Program-made: the position numbers and the translations under genes
Assembly (NCBI GenBank): GCA_029204225.1
Contig: CM055102.1
Location: 26,952,922-27,010,921 of the forward strand
DNA length: 58,000 bases
Source: Diphasiastrum complanatum
Lineage: Eukaryota > Streptophyta > Lycopodiopsida > Lycopodiales > Lycopodiaceae
Direction: 5' to 3'
In this document: piece after piece, positions 36,867-49,200 of the stretch
Position numbering within the stretch: position 1 is the first letter of the stretch
How the letters are laid out: the number at the start of each line of letters is the position of its first letter
The notes under the pieces: generated by a model
Database searches by the model: none
Seen by the model: the letters and a program-made list of their open reading frames with translations, nothing else
What the model was told of the DNA's origin: nothing

Positions 36867-39680
36867 TTGATAATTAGGTTTTTGAGAGGCCTTTTTGATG
36901 ATTTTTTTTTTTATGCTTGGTTTTTGGATCTACCATGTATTCCTAGTTACTAAGGTTATCTGGTGCACTTAATCTAGTTGTGGGACATAGACATGTGATC
37001 AAGTATTGTGTTTGACAATTACTTGCAAAGTTAACAGATCTGTTCTGATAGATCTATTGGTTAACTTAAAATGATTTGGATAATGATCTAAATGTGGGGT
37101 TGTACATGTACAATTAAGATCTGCACCTAGACATTTAAGATTTCTAAATCACGAGCAATTAACTTGAGTAGTTGATTTACTCCTATGGAAGTTAATTGGT
37201 AAAACGGATAGTGTGAAGAGAATTCACGAAAACTGTTTGTTTTGTGTGTATTACTTGTAAGACACATAATTTATGAGTCATTTGGATTCATTAGAGAACT
37301 GTGTGCACAGGATACTGATTTCTTGGATGATTTAGAAATAAACTTGATTCATTAGTGATAGTATCCCTGTGAGTTCAATTGGATACCGGATCCTAATGGT
37401 GCCAAGAATGGTAAACTGAATTTTGGGAATTCAGCAGAACTTTGTAATCTCTAGATGTTGTTCTAGGAGATTGTATAAAGTTTATATTGTTCAAGATTAA
37501 GGTTATAATAGTCTTTAATTACTTGGATGATTGTAGAATTTGGAACTCATAATCTGATTAAGAATCGGTTTGGAAGAATATTCTTGGAATCCAGAGATTT
37601 TCCTTGTGGAAAAGATTTCAAAATGATTCTTATATTTCCTGAGTCGTATGTTGTACATATACTCCAGTATCTTCCAATGATTAAGTATGGTTTTGGAATC
37701 CTGTAACTTATGATTGACGAATCATAAGATTCTAAATGTTTATGATTGACGGATCATAAATTGATACTTAAAAGTCTTTTGAAGATTATAGGAAAATGTG
37801 AGGATTCTTAAGATAATGAGTAATTCTTGATCAATTGGGTGAGTCAAGGATTTAGATCTGTCATTTGAATTCTAAACTCCTTTACTCGAGTGCATACTTG
37901 AGATTGTATGAATCTCACAGGCCTTTCCATTAAGTAATTGTTTACTTATGATGGATTGCTTTCTTTACATATTGTAGTCTATAAGTGCTTGTGTACAAAG
38001 TTCAATCTAAATCTCCAGTTTTGTAGGGGACAAATAAATCTATTAAGATACGGATAGACGCTGATTTCTTGCATATGATGTTAGAAATGGGGCTGTTAAC
38101 TCAATAGAGTAACTGCAGTACTCTGGTTTGATGTTATAATTATCTGAGACTTGATAGATCTCCTAGAGATTTTAGATGACTGAATTGTGGTATTTTAGAA
38201 TATTTTGATATTCTTAAAATATTTGTAACAAGAAGCATTATTTTCTACAAGAAATTGAAATTGAATTTCTTTAGCTTTTGGATTTGATCTCTGAAATAAA
38301 GAAGTTAATTCACCTAGTGGTTCATGTAATTAGGATTACATGAAGGTGATGAACTTTTGTTTTGGAGTAGATCAACCCATTTGGAGGATTTTTAGTTTAG
38401 TGTGTCTTTTGGAATTTGAATTACTATTCATGAGTAGAGGCAAGCAATTTGAATATTGTTGCATCTCTGAGTACTTATTCAGATGGAAAGATCAAACTAA
38501 GAATAATGGTTCATGGGTAAAATTTGAAAGCTTAAGGAATAGTTCATGTTTTCTTTTTCCCGTTCTGAGGACAGAACTTGTTTAAGAGAGGAAGAGATTA
38601 TTGGTCACGCCTAGATTTAATTCCACGTCGAGGCCTGTTGGTGACTAATAACCTTGAGAGGACCCAGACACTCTAATTGAGACATATGGAATAGTGCATG
38701 TACATGTGACTGATATAGGCAAGAGGTATGCATGAAGAGCTGTGACCTATTTATAGTTGACCTGCATGGGGATTAGATGTGTTCATGCATAGGATCCTAC
38801 TATCTAAATATTGAGGTAGTGATTATTCCGTCGACGACTTGGTCTAGGTTACCTGATGAGCTCTTCTCCTCTTGCTATCACATGGCATGGCTTGGGGGCT
38901 AGATCCAGGAGGATTCTCCAGGAGGGATCTAGGTTTGGTTGGGTGGTTTTGCTCCACAGTCTCTCTTGTGTTTTCCTATCCTCATCTTAGGGGATTGTCC
39001 CTAGTGGTCTTTACATCTCCACCATGAAAATCCATGAATGAGCATCCATTGCCATCTTGCCACAATATATCATCACTTGACGACTTGACCATGAATGAGT
39101 AATATAAGGAGCCTCCCTTAGCTTCATTTCCATTAGTAAAACCAGCCAAGAATGCTAGTACAACTCCAACATCAAAATGGCCACACAAATCACTACATAT
39201 CAATTTTAAAATGGACTTAGCTCTAGTGGCTTGTCCTTTAGAAAATCTTTATCTAGGCAGTGTTTTCCTAGTAAGCACATCTCATAGACATTTTGAGTGT
39301 CTGTGGAAGCAACATTTAAACTCATATCCTTGACCACATTATTGTCTCATTAGCTCACTCACCAATGGATCCAGATTTTGTAAGCCAATTCATGGACAAT
39401 TTCAAAGTGTGGATCAAGTAGAGTTCAAAGTAATTGTGAACTGGAATCTGATAGATGTAGTGCCTTGCATCGAGGAAACGGATCTCACAATCCATCCATT
39501 CATCCTTCTGTTTTACAAACAATAGCTCCCTTGTTTTTTTGTTCGTAAGGAAATTGCTCTTTTTTTCTTTTTTAATCTTTTCCAATACTTGTGAGTTGGG
39601 ACACCATCATTGATATAGCCTCCACTAATAGTAGTTGAATATTCACAAGGGTAAAAAAACTTGAAAATATTTGGTAACAA
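36867..39680. other. Non-coding region, no gene recognised
   Basis: I found no domain, LTR end pair or tRNA. The 81-codon frame at 38340-38585 and the 73-codon minus frame at 38982-39203 have no recognisable motif. Part of 37000-38300 could be LTR or leader sequence of an unknown element, but I cannot support this. Confidence 0.4.
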
Positions 39681-39689
39681 CAAAAGTCA

Positions 39690-39965
39690 TATCAACGTAC
39701 TAATGGAGTCTACTTAGGGGTGTTTTTAGACACATAAATGGTTTTCAAAGTCTCCCAAGCCTATTTGGATGACATACAAACATGCAATTATGCGAGAAAT
39801 TCATTTGCAAAATTCGTCTTAATAGCATGAAAGGATACCTTGCACCTTTTCCTATGCTTTGATGCTTATTGTGGGTGGATTGGCTCATCCTCCAACCCAA
39901 GAACAATATTTATAAGATCTCAGAGCACAAAAATGGAATCCATTCCTAGCTTTCAAGGAATAATT
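39690..39965 (-). pseudogene. Copia gag relic
   Basis: The minus strand reads 'LINIVLGLEDEP', then 'FHAIKTNFANEFLA' and 'AWETLKTIYVSKNT', the central copia gag block. Stops lie between the pieces. No flanking copia domain is recognisable. Confidence 0.5.
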
Positions 39966-41440
39966 GGTTGATGTCTTGTCACTAAATCATGGAAGCCATA
40001 AAATCAAGGTTGAAGTTGACAAAGTACAAGAGATGTTACAAAAGACGTTTGAATATGTTATATCACTTCCTTTGAGACATGAATGTAGCCTACTTGCCTA
40101 TTTAACAAAATTTACAACTATCCTCAACTTAAATTATCCAAACAAACTAAAACCGCCTCAATATGAAGTAGATTTGAGTGAAAAAACACCTCCACTTTGA
40201 TCACAAGATTTACAAAGGGATAGGCGTTCACTTTAGGCGATCTTACCATCTAATAGAGCACACATCCCATTGTCTAAGACCTTCAAATAAGGTTGAAGAA
40301 GATTAGACTCAACAACCATACAAGAGCTATCTCAGATCTATTCTAGTTTGAGTTGCAAAAAGCAAGACAATATTAGTTAGAGTGCTACAATTTTCAGAAA
40401 ACTCAAAAAATGATGAAGTTTCACTCTTAACAAATCTATATTAATGCTTGAACTTAAAAATGACTTGAACAAATATCTCTGTAATAGCAAACAACAAACC
40501 TATGCTTTGTAAGTTATCAAATTCACAAGCCTGCAAAGAACAAATCAATGAAAACTTGCTATTTTGGTACAAAAGCCTAAAAGAAATTTTGTCTTGGTTT
40601 GTGATGTGTACATATAGTCTTTGATCCCCTCAACCATCTCTTGCTTCAATAATGTCCAAAATGCCTACTAGAGATGATGGAGTAGTAGATATTACACATT
40701 AAAACTAGTAGTATGAAGCCTAAACAGATAAAACATATTGCACACTTAGATCTAATTGTGATACCATAATAAAATAAGTGAAAAGAGATCTTAAAATAAC
40801 CAAACTTTGACTAGTAGAGAATACAATCAAAATTTCTCAAGTGAGTTTGCCATGTCAGGATGGACTTATACATGTTAGTGGACTTATACATGTTAGGATG
40901 CCAAATGAGTTTTTCTTTTGACAAAATATATTAAAAAAAAAAAATCTGTAATAGGGTATTGCCTTGATGAATACCCTTGGATTTTGCTGGGCCAACTCAC
41001 TTGCTCACGCACTTCAGCCACCAACACTTTTGCTCTATTTACATGAGATTCTCTACACTTTTTATCCCTCTTTCAATTGGTCTAATTTGAAAATGGCTCT
41101 TTTAATTGGCCCATTGAAGTTGAGTTGCCACTATCAACTCAACTTCCCAAACAATGCAATGAGCTACAAAAAACTAACTACAATGTCGAGAAATGCAACT
41201 AGGTACAAGAAGTTAACATGAGAGTCGTTTGACATGGATAAGGGCGGGGGTAAGTGGTGGAGTCACACGTGGTCCCCATGTATATAAACGTAGAGAGAGG
41301 GTGGGGGTCTTAGGTGGTTCCCATATAGAGACATTAAGTCAAACTTGTCATTTTGGATAGCATCATTCATCCTTACACAGGGGAATGAATTTCCTAGTGA
41401 CCTCGCCATTGGGTCATGTGCCAATAAGATGGCTCAACTT
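39966..41440. other. Non-coding region
   Basis: A plus-strand frame at 39964-40200 (78 codons, with 'VDKVQEMLQKTFEYVISLPL') looks mildly protein-like but has no recognised domain. The rest is AT-rich without features. Confidence 0.4.
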
Positions 41441-41481
41441 CAAGTCTAGGCCCTGCCATTTTTATGAAACATTTTACTTTT

Positions 41482-41526
41482 TTTTACATGCACCTTCCGC
41501 CCTTCCGCCTGGAAGGTGCGTGTAAA
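41482..41526. repeat. Inverted repeat ACATGCACCTTCC/GGAAGGTGCGTGT
   Basis: Sixteen-base arms (one mismatch) flank an 11-base loop. This relates it to the inverted repeat at 19655-19700. The surrounding 41450-41660 is G/C-rich with runs of A and a C tract (about 41649-41660) and shares wording such as AAGGGCCT and GGCCTTCG with 19780-19810 and 21600-21680. A dispersed repeat family is likely. Confidence 0.5.
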
Positions 41527-41878
41527 AAAAATTACAACAAGAAAAAAGAAAAAAAATGAATTAACGTCAGGGAAGGGCCTCGACGCCCGTGGAAGGCTTT
41601 GTGCCCTTGGGCCTTCGCCTTCGGTCGGAAGGGCCTCGGAGGCTGGAACCCCCCCCCCCAATATACATACAATTATGGAATGAAAGTTGTCAGGCACACG
41701 ACATTTTGCTCTACTCAATTTTTTTAAGAATTTAGTGACAAAGTTTAAATTAAAGCCTTAAATTTTTGGGAGTTCGAATTGGGCACGATGTCGGGTACCC
41801 GATGACTTTCATAAATTGAGTCACCTTAGTTGTTGTTGTGAATTTATGTGTCACAAGTGAAGCTAAGCAAAATGTATT

Positions 41879-42015
41879 ATGGAAGGAGCCGGGCACAGGC
41901 CATTCTGCCTGGTTTGGCTTTCCAAAGTTTTTTAGGCTCGGCCCCTCCGAGCCTCGCCCAAATTTTTTTGGAAATCCTTACCAGGTAAAATGGCTTGTGC
42001 CCGGTCTCCTTCCAT
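41879..42015. repeat. 137-bp foldback element
   Basis: The left arm starts ATGGAAGGAGCCGGGCACAG and the right arm ends in the complement of ATGGAAGGAGACCGGGCACA. The arms (about 65 bp each) stay complementary through GCCATT.T.CCTGGT and (GG)(C/A)TTTCCAAA to AGGCTCGG/CCGAGCCT at the centre, leaving a loop of a few bases. It lies about 250 bp upstream of the likely leader exon of the 43-58 kb gene. It is probably a MITE or foldback transposon; a hairpin RNA precursor cannot be excluded. Confidence 0.75.
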
Positions 42016-42249
42016 CGCGTAATGAATACTTTGAAAATTTTTACATAATGAGCAGTTTAACTTTTTTTGCTCACTCTGACACTGACACGTGGCAGGAGCA
42101 GGTCTGACACCTCACGCACAGGCTGGAATGGGCAACAAATTTTTGCTTTTTAAGGAGCCCAAAAAATGGGCACACAAAAAAAAAAAAACACAATGATGGA
42201 ATCTTTAATCCTTTTTTCTTTGGGCAGATGACACATGTGACATGATGCA

Positions 42250-43298
42250 AACAAGCTCTCAGCCCGCCCGCCGTTGTGCCTATTTCAAATTTGCCCACTT
42301 CATTTTTCTCGTTCTCACCAAATTTCTGTATCGTCCAGCAGCAGCATCAGCAGCAACAGCAGTACGTTTTCTTGCATTGTATTCCTACCTCACCTCAATT
42401 CTAGCGCGTCTGTCATCGTTGCTCGGGATATCTGCTGCTCCTCCTGCTGCTGCTTCTTCTTCTTCTTCTTCTTCTTCTTCTTCTTCTTGTGCAATCTCAT
42501 TCACGATGGCACACAAGACGAGTTGCTGATTCATTCTCTAAAGGTACGAGTGAAATGTACAAGGATGAGATGTACAGTGAGAGTCCGTCATGTTTCTTTT
42601 TTCTGGTGTCTCTGGCTTAAAATGCCTTCTCATGGCTGCCACTGGTGGCTTTGGTTTTCTAATTTCCTGTTTTATTTGCAGTCATTCTGCAGTGAAGCTC
42701 TTTAATGGATACATACATTTTTGCTACTGGATAATGAGAATAAAGTCGTTATTAGCCCCTTTTGCAAATCTGCCTAGGACGCTCCTCTTATAGTTTGCAG
42801 CAATTATTTAGATGAATGCGTTTTCTGTAACAAGTATCTTGGAAAGCGTTTCTGACATGATAAAAACTTAATCAAAATGCACATTCTCGGCCTAATATTT
42901 GTCTTTGAGATTTGCTAGGTTTATTAACTCTTTTGAGGTTTGCTACGTTTATTAGCAGCTTGCTTTTTCACACGTGTTGTCGGAAACCCTATTATGGGTC
43001 ATCTTTAAATAATTGAGAAGGAATCAGCACTGACGGCACTTTATAGAAGCGGGTGTTGCTCATTATCGTTGTTCATCCATGATAGGTTTTCTGTTTGCAT
43101 ATGGGATATTATTTCCGCCTCTAGTGGTACTCACATTTTGTTCAGAACTTCTACAATGACTAATAAAATTATTAATTCACTCTTGCAGAATGAATCTGGA
43201 CTCATGAAATGGAGGATTCCAGTCGGAATGTAATTTAGAACCCTCCGTTCACAAGATTCTAACATAGCTTGAGCGTTGGGACTGAAAGGTTGTGCTTG
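42250..43298 (+). promoter_or_regulatory. 5' leader of the coiled-coil gene: UTR exon, intron, uORFs
   Basis: A leader exon with (TTC)n repeat (42454-42488) ends at a donor after 42543 (AAG|GTACGAG). The intron runs to an acceptor at 43187-43188 (TCTTGCAG). Three short upstream ORFs precede the main ATG at 43299: 42506 (7 codons), 43190 (5 codons) and 43205 (10 codons). The transcription start is not defined. The TTC repeat in the leader is a common plant 5' UTR feature. Confidence 0.4.
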
Positions 43299-46200
43299 AT
43301 GGGACAGAGAGCAAAGAAGGTAGAGACCGGAATAGCTGTAGAGCTTAGTTCCTCTTTAGCTACAAAGAGGAACTCCGGAAACAGAAGGCACAGGAGTCAA
43401 AGTGCTAACCCTAAACTCTCAGAAAATGCCAGATCTGTTGAGAAATGCAATCTCTTCACATCTGCAAAGAGTAACATTGCAGAATTGACGTTTTCTACCC
43501 CAGAAGTTCCAGTTATTCAACGTTCTCGGGTGCTTCGAAGTAGAGAGGTTCTGTCAGTTGACACAGCTGGCAAGAAGAAGAGAAGGAAAACTGCCACCAT
43601 TGATACAGACAGACAGACTGATCAACCTGTCCTTGCAAGAATCTCTTCTGGATTGGATCATACAACTTGTGTGAATGTCTCTGCAAGCTTGGGTGATCCT
43701 GCATCTCACGTTCCTGATGAGATGCAAATAGTTGGGGATGTACAAGATAGCTTACATGAAGAGTCCCCTCATTCTGGCAACAATGTTCTTAACTGCGAAG
43801 CTGTCAATGTCCACAAACGAAGTGTCATTCCAGACTCGCGAATGGGCATCTTTGATGGCGTAGAAGAACATGTTGGTGATCAAGCCGAGCCCCCCACACC
43901 CATAACCAAGGTATCTTCACCTTTTTCTCCTCATATTGGCGGATAGTGCTCTCTTTTTTCGCAGATTTACAGCCCATGGTATTTTGTGTTTTTTGCAACC
44001 TGGCTATGCTGTTTTATGGTCTTGCATAGGAATGAAATCTGCCTCTTCCCTTTCAATCTTGAAATTGTTACAGCAGTTTAAGATCAGAAGATCAAAATGC
44101 TGACATGTCTTTGATGATACCATTTTGTAATGAAAAATTTTAATATAAGATATAAGCTGGATACGAGATGAAGTATATTTCAAAAGAATGTTTGATGCTT
44201 GTGATGCAGATTGAGGTTTACAATCAATGCCAAGGTCCACCTAATGACAATCTAAAATTTGATGCATTCTACAACTCCCATAAGAAAGCCATAATGACTA
44301 GCATGTGGTTGCTAAAGGATCCTTACAATGACATCTGATTTATCAAACTTGAAAGGGTGATCTATTGACCACAGGGCTTTACTGATTAGTATTGCAACAT
44401 ATGTTGCTCTTCTCATGACATTGCTTGAAATCACCAGGGCAATGAGTATTGAGATTTTAAAACATCAATAGAAGTCTCCCTACTAGAAGAATCATTGTTT
44501 GATTATCAATTATGTTTGTTTTTTGCAAGAATCAGGAGCCCAACTTTTATTGTGATCCTTGAGGCATGTAAGCATAATGTTGTTTCCCTACATGCTTTGG
44601 CTTGGCAAGAAAAATGTTAAGTGTCCAATTATGGACAAAGCATGATATTGGATAGGTAAGCCACCAAAGGGCATCGATCGTAGGTTTAATTTGTTCATGT
44701 TACATTAGTGACTAACCATAAGTTCCTTGAAGTTAGGCTCTATTTGGTGGTTAGCACCTGGGATGACTAATGTTTGGCTATGGATTTTGTTATGGGTCTA
44801 CCAAGCATGAATAATTAGTCTCGAGTGATGCTATTTTGGTGATAGTAGATTGCCTAATGAAAATGCAACATTTATCCTAGTTAGAATTAGTGCAGAGCCT
44901 TTCAAATTGGCCAGAATATTTGTTGAATGGCTTAAGCTTTATGTTTTACCCAAAGATGTGGTGAGTGGTGGTGATAGTCATAGATGAGCAGTGTTTTGAA
45001 ACGTTGCGTTCTGATTGCATTTTGACATAGTTCTAGAAATCTAGAACGTTTTGGAGCGGAACCTTATGCCTTTTAGTTTTTTTTTCATGTATGCTTGAGG
45101 GTGGAAAAAACAACACATGTAGGCTGTAAAAAAATTCAGAACATTGTGAATTGTGAATCAGATTGTTTATTAGTAGTGTATATGTGTGACCACCATGAGT
45201 GCAACATATCACCCGATTCCTTGGACTTTGACTCCCCCTGAATCAAATTATGAGAACATGATTAACCTTTGCCATAACTTTGAGAACTTTGCTTGAAGAT
45301 TTCGACTCCCTTGGTGTTACGAGCTCGTGACCAGTGCCGAACCCTAGAGAACACAGAGAGGTCAGATACCACAGTCAGGGTCGGGTCCAACGTACACGAC
45401 CAACAGGGCAAGACAGTGTGAGTAGTGTGCCCCAGCACGGTCCATAGCTATGGCGGGCCTAACACAGTCTAGGGACCTTGTCAGCAGGACAGGGCCCCCA
45501 GTTGGGTCCCGACGTGCAGTCAGCCACGTCAGTGCCACGTGGCCGGCACTTGGCAATTGCATGCTACCAATCCTCACACTGGGCCAGGAGGGGCTTACTC
45601 TATATCAGGGAGTAGGCAAGGTTGGGTGGATCAGTTAGTGTTTGCCTTACTGTGGTGTTAGGATCTATTACACTGGTATCAGAGCCATCTCCATCTTTGG
45701 GAGCTTAGTAGCAGCAGTAGAGAAAGCTATCAGAAGATAGGAAAATTCTCTCAGATTCTCAGAAATTAGAGGAGCAGGGCCAACGCTGTAGGAATAGCTT
45801 TCTACCGATCAGAAGTTTGTAGAAAAGCTTGCTTTTCAGATAGAAATTAGTTAAAATTTCTAGAGCAGGTCCAGCCTTCATCTCTGATTTTTGCCATCGA
45901 ATTCAGGGAAGTAGAGTGAAAATTTGAAGTGGAAGAGTGGTGTTGATCCAGCGCTGACAGTACCCTCATCCATCCTGAGATTCAGAGTTACACTTTGGCT
46001 TAAATCAGAAGTTTTTGGAGCCATCAGATAGCTGTCCAATGAGCGAGGGTAGAGGATTACCAAAGTTACGAAGTATTTGCATTTTTGGGGCCTCAAACCA
46101 GAGTTTCCTGAGAAATCGAACTCAGCCAGACAGCGAGTAGGGTCTTCTGAAAATTTCAGAATTTGCAAGTGGATTTGGGCTTCAAATCTGATTTTTTGGA

Positions 46201-49200
46201 ACCGTTTTAGAAGCTGTCAGATCAGCGAGGGAGGATAGCAAAGAAATTCAGTTCTTCTTTGCACTTTTTCCGCCTTCTATTTGAATTTCTCAGAGCTACA
46301 GGTCTGAAAGCAGTTGAGGAAGAGCTGAGAGGGCTTTTCTTGATTCTCTCTGTGGAAGTACAGTTCTCAGAAAGAGCTAAGTTTTCTTTCCTTTCCTTGT
46401 ACAGTTGTAAATTAGTCTTTCTGACTTTTTTTTCAGAAGTTAAGGTACCTCTCTTTCAGTTCCGAAAATGATCACTCCTTAGGGACCTGATCAACCCCCG
46501 GAGAGAGGCATCGACGAACTTGAAATAGAAGCCTTGGCTTACAATAAAGGGAAAGAACCCATGGAAATGGAAGAACAAGAACAATTCGCCGAAGAACTCG
46601 ACGAATTGGTTACCAAGGAGCAGTTCTTCCATTTGGTAACAGAAGTGGATGAACTGAAGTTGGCATTGGCCAATTTCAAGTCTAGTGTGGACGACTCGTT
46701 CGTTGAACTCAAAGGCTTGATTTTGAGTTCCGCGAAAGGAAGCCTTCCCTCCACTTCTCAGTTGTCCCCTTCTCCACTTCCATTAGTTTCGGGTGAGACT
46801 TTGCGGTCTCACCCCAGTGTCTTTAAAGATTTAAAGCCTCCTACTTTTATTGGGGAAGAGAAGGATAGAAATGCAGATATTCTACAAACCTTCCTCAGCA
46901 AATGGAAGAACATTCATGTTCTTAAACAGACCCCTGACCATTTGCAAGCAATTGAGGCCAGTCTTTCCTTAGGGCCCATGGCCTATAAGTGGTGGTTAAA
47001 TCTCCAGGAGACTGGGCAGACTCCCTGGTCATGGAAAGCCTTTGAAGAAGCTTTCCTAAGAGAATTCCTACCAGAAAATGAACTTGATAGAGCCTGGGAA
47101 GCCTGGGAAAGAACAATAATGGACAAGTCCCTAATCCAATATATCTCGCAGTACCGAGAAGCAATTTTAAAAATTAAAAATATGGATGATTATCAGAAAA
47201 TCAAAGGGTTTGTCCGAGGCCTCAAAGATGAATATAAAGTAGAGGTCCAGAGAAACTCGCCTACTACCCTTGAGCAAGCTCTCAGATATGCTCAAATCTA
47301 TGATGATTCAGTGGGTAGGAAGAGAGCGAGACAACAGCCCCTTTTTGAGCAGCCTCCTCAGAAAGACTTTCAATTTAAAAAGAAATTTTTAAAAAGAAAG
47401 CAAGAAGATAAATTTAAAGGTGAAGCTCCTCAAAAACGCCCTTCACTCATACAGCCCTTAAAACCAAAATTTTTTGAGAAAGCCAAACAAGAACGTTTGA
47501 CAGTGGGCCTTTCACTAAGAAAGATAGAAAAGATAAGAAACAAGTTCATCTTGTTCAAACTGTAAGTTTCCCCAGTGACTCGGCAACTTTTGAGATCAAA
47601 GTGTATCATGAAGATCATGAACATTGTTGCCAGTTGACCTCTGCAATGCTAGCGAGACCCTTCAGCTTTGGGCCGCATGACCTAGTACGTATGCATGGGA
47701 AAGTTGGTAACCAGTCAGTAAGAGTTGGTTGATGATGGGGCAACCCATAATTTCATCAACTACACCCTGGTTAAAAAACTTAAACTTCCAGAAGTACCTA
47801 GTCAGCATAGGTACATAGTTTCATTAGCTAAGGGTGAAGATAAGAAAATCTGGGAAACTATGGTAAGTAACTTAAATCTTGGTATTCAGGGGTACCAAGA
47901 TGAAATAAACTTTCAGATAATGCACCTGGATCGCACAAACATTGTTCTCGGGAGAGATTGTCTCTACAGTTTAGGACCTTCCCTCCACAGAAACTATTAG
48001 GAGAACACCCTCGGCTTTCAGCATAAAGGCCGAGAGATCCAGTTGCATGGGGAGCATGATGTTCCCAACAGTCGTATGGTCTGCAGTTCAGAGCTATGTC
48101 AGCTAATCTGAGACGACGACCATCAGGTATTCTTATGTGACTTTCAGTTTATTCCTGAAGTTTCTATTTCTAGTTCTATACAGCAGAAAATTAGTAAATT
48201 AGAAACTTTATTGTCTAAATTTAAAGATGTTTTTCCTGAAGATTTGCCATATGGTTTGCCGCCTAGCAGGGAGGTAGATCATGTAATAAACCTAGTACCA
48301 GGTACAACACTTGTTTCTAAACCTCCGTATCGGGTAAGCCGAACAGAGGATGAAGAAATAACTAGGGAGTTAACAGATTATCATGGGAAAGGCCAAATTT
48401 AGACCAGTAGTTCACCATGGGCCTCACCAGTCCTTTTGGTGAAAAAGAAAGACGGGTCTATGCGTCTTTGCGTAGATTACAGAGCCCTCAATAAAGTCAC
48501 AATAAAGAATAAATACCCTATACCTTAGGCAGGCGAGTATTTTGATCAACTCGACGGGGCTAAATTTTTTAGTAAAATAGACCTCAGATCGGGATATCAT
48601 CAAGTCCGTATAAAATCGGAAGATGTCTCGAAAACAGCTTTTAGGACTCGTCACGGTCATTATGAGTTTAAGGTGATGCCATTTGGGCTCACAAATGCTC
48701 CAGCTACCTTTATGACCTTGATGAACAGTGTCCTCAGACCATACTTGGGTAAATTCGTGATCGTATTTTTAGATGACATCCTCGTCTACAACAAAACGAG
48801 GAAGGAGCATCTAAAACACCTCAGAAAGGTGTTTCGACTGCTTAAAAAGCATAAGCTTTATGCTAAACAATCCTAGTGTGAATTCTTCGTTGAAGAAGTA
48901 GCATATTTGGGTCACATTATCTCGTCAGATGGGATTAAGATGGACCCGAATAAGGTTAAAGCCATACTCAGTTGGCTGAGACCTCAGAACATTTTGGAAC
49001 TTCAGATCTTTCTTGGTTTGGCGGGATATTATAGACGATTTGTCAAGGAATATGCTTAGATAGCAGTTCCTATGACAAATCTTCTTAATGGGAAGGGAAA
49101 GGAGTTCATTTGGGAGTCCGCACAGCAGGAGAGCTTTGATGCTCTCAAAACAGCCTTAGCTACAGCACCAGTTTTAAAAGTCGTCGACCTCAATCAGCCA

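Noticed and set aside
42242-42705. Ser/Phe-rich frames over the TTC repeat
   Set aside because: They lie in a probable 5' leader; the Ser or Phe runs come from the trinucleotide repeat and a good splice donor cuts them.
45362-45638. Overlapping 60-71 aa frames in both chromovirus LTRs
   Set aside because: They are shared by both LTRs, overlap on both strands and have no motif; they are LTR sequence.
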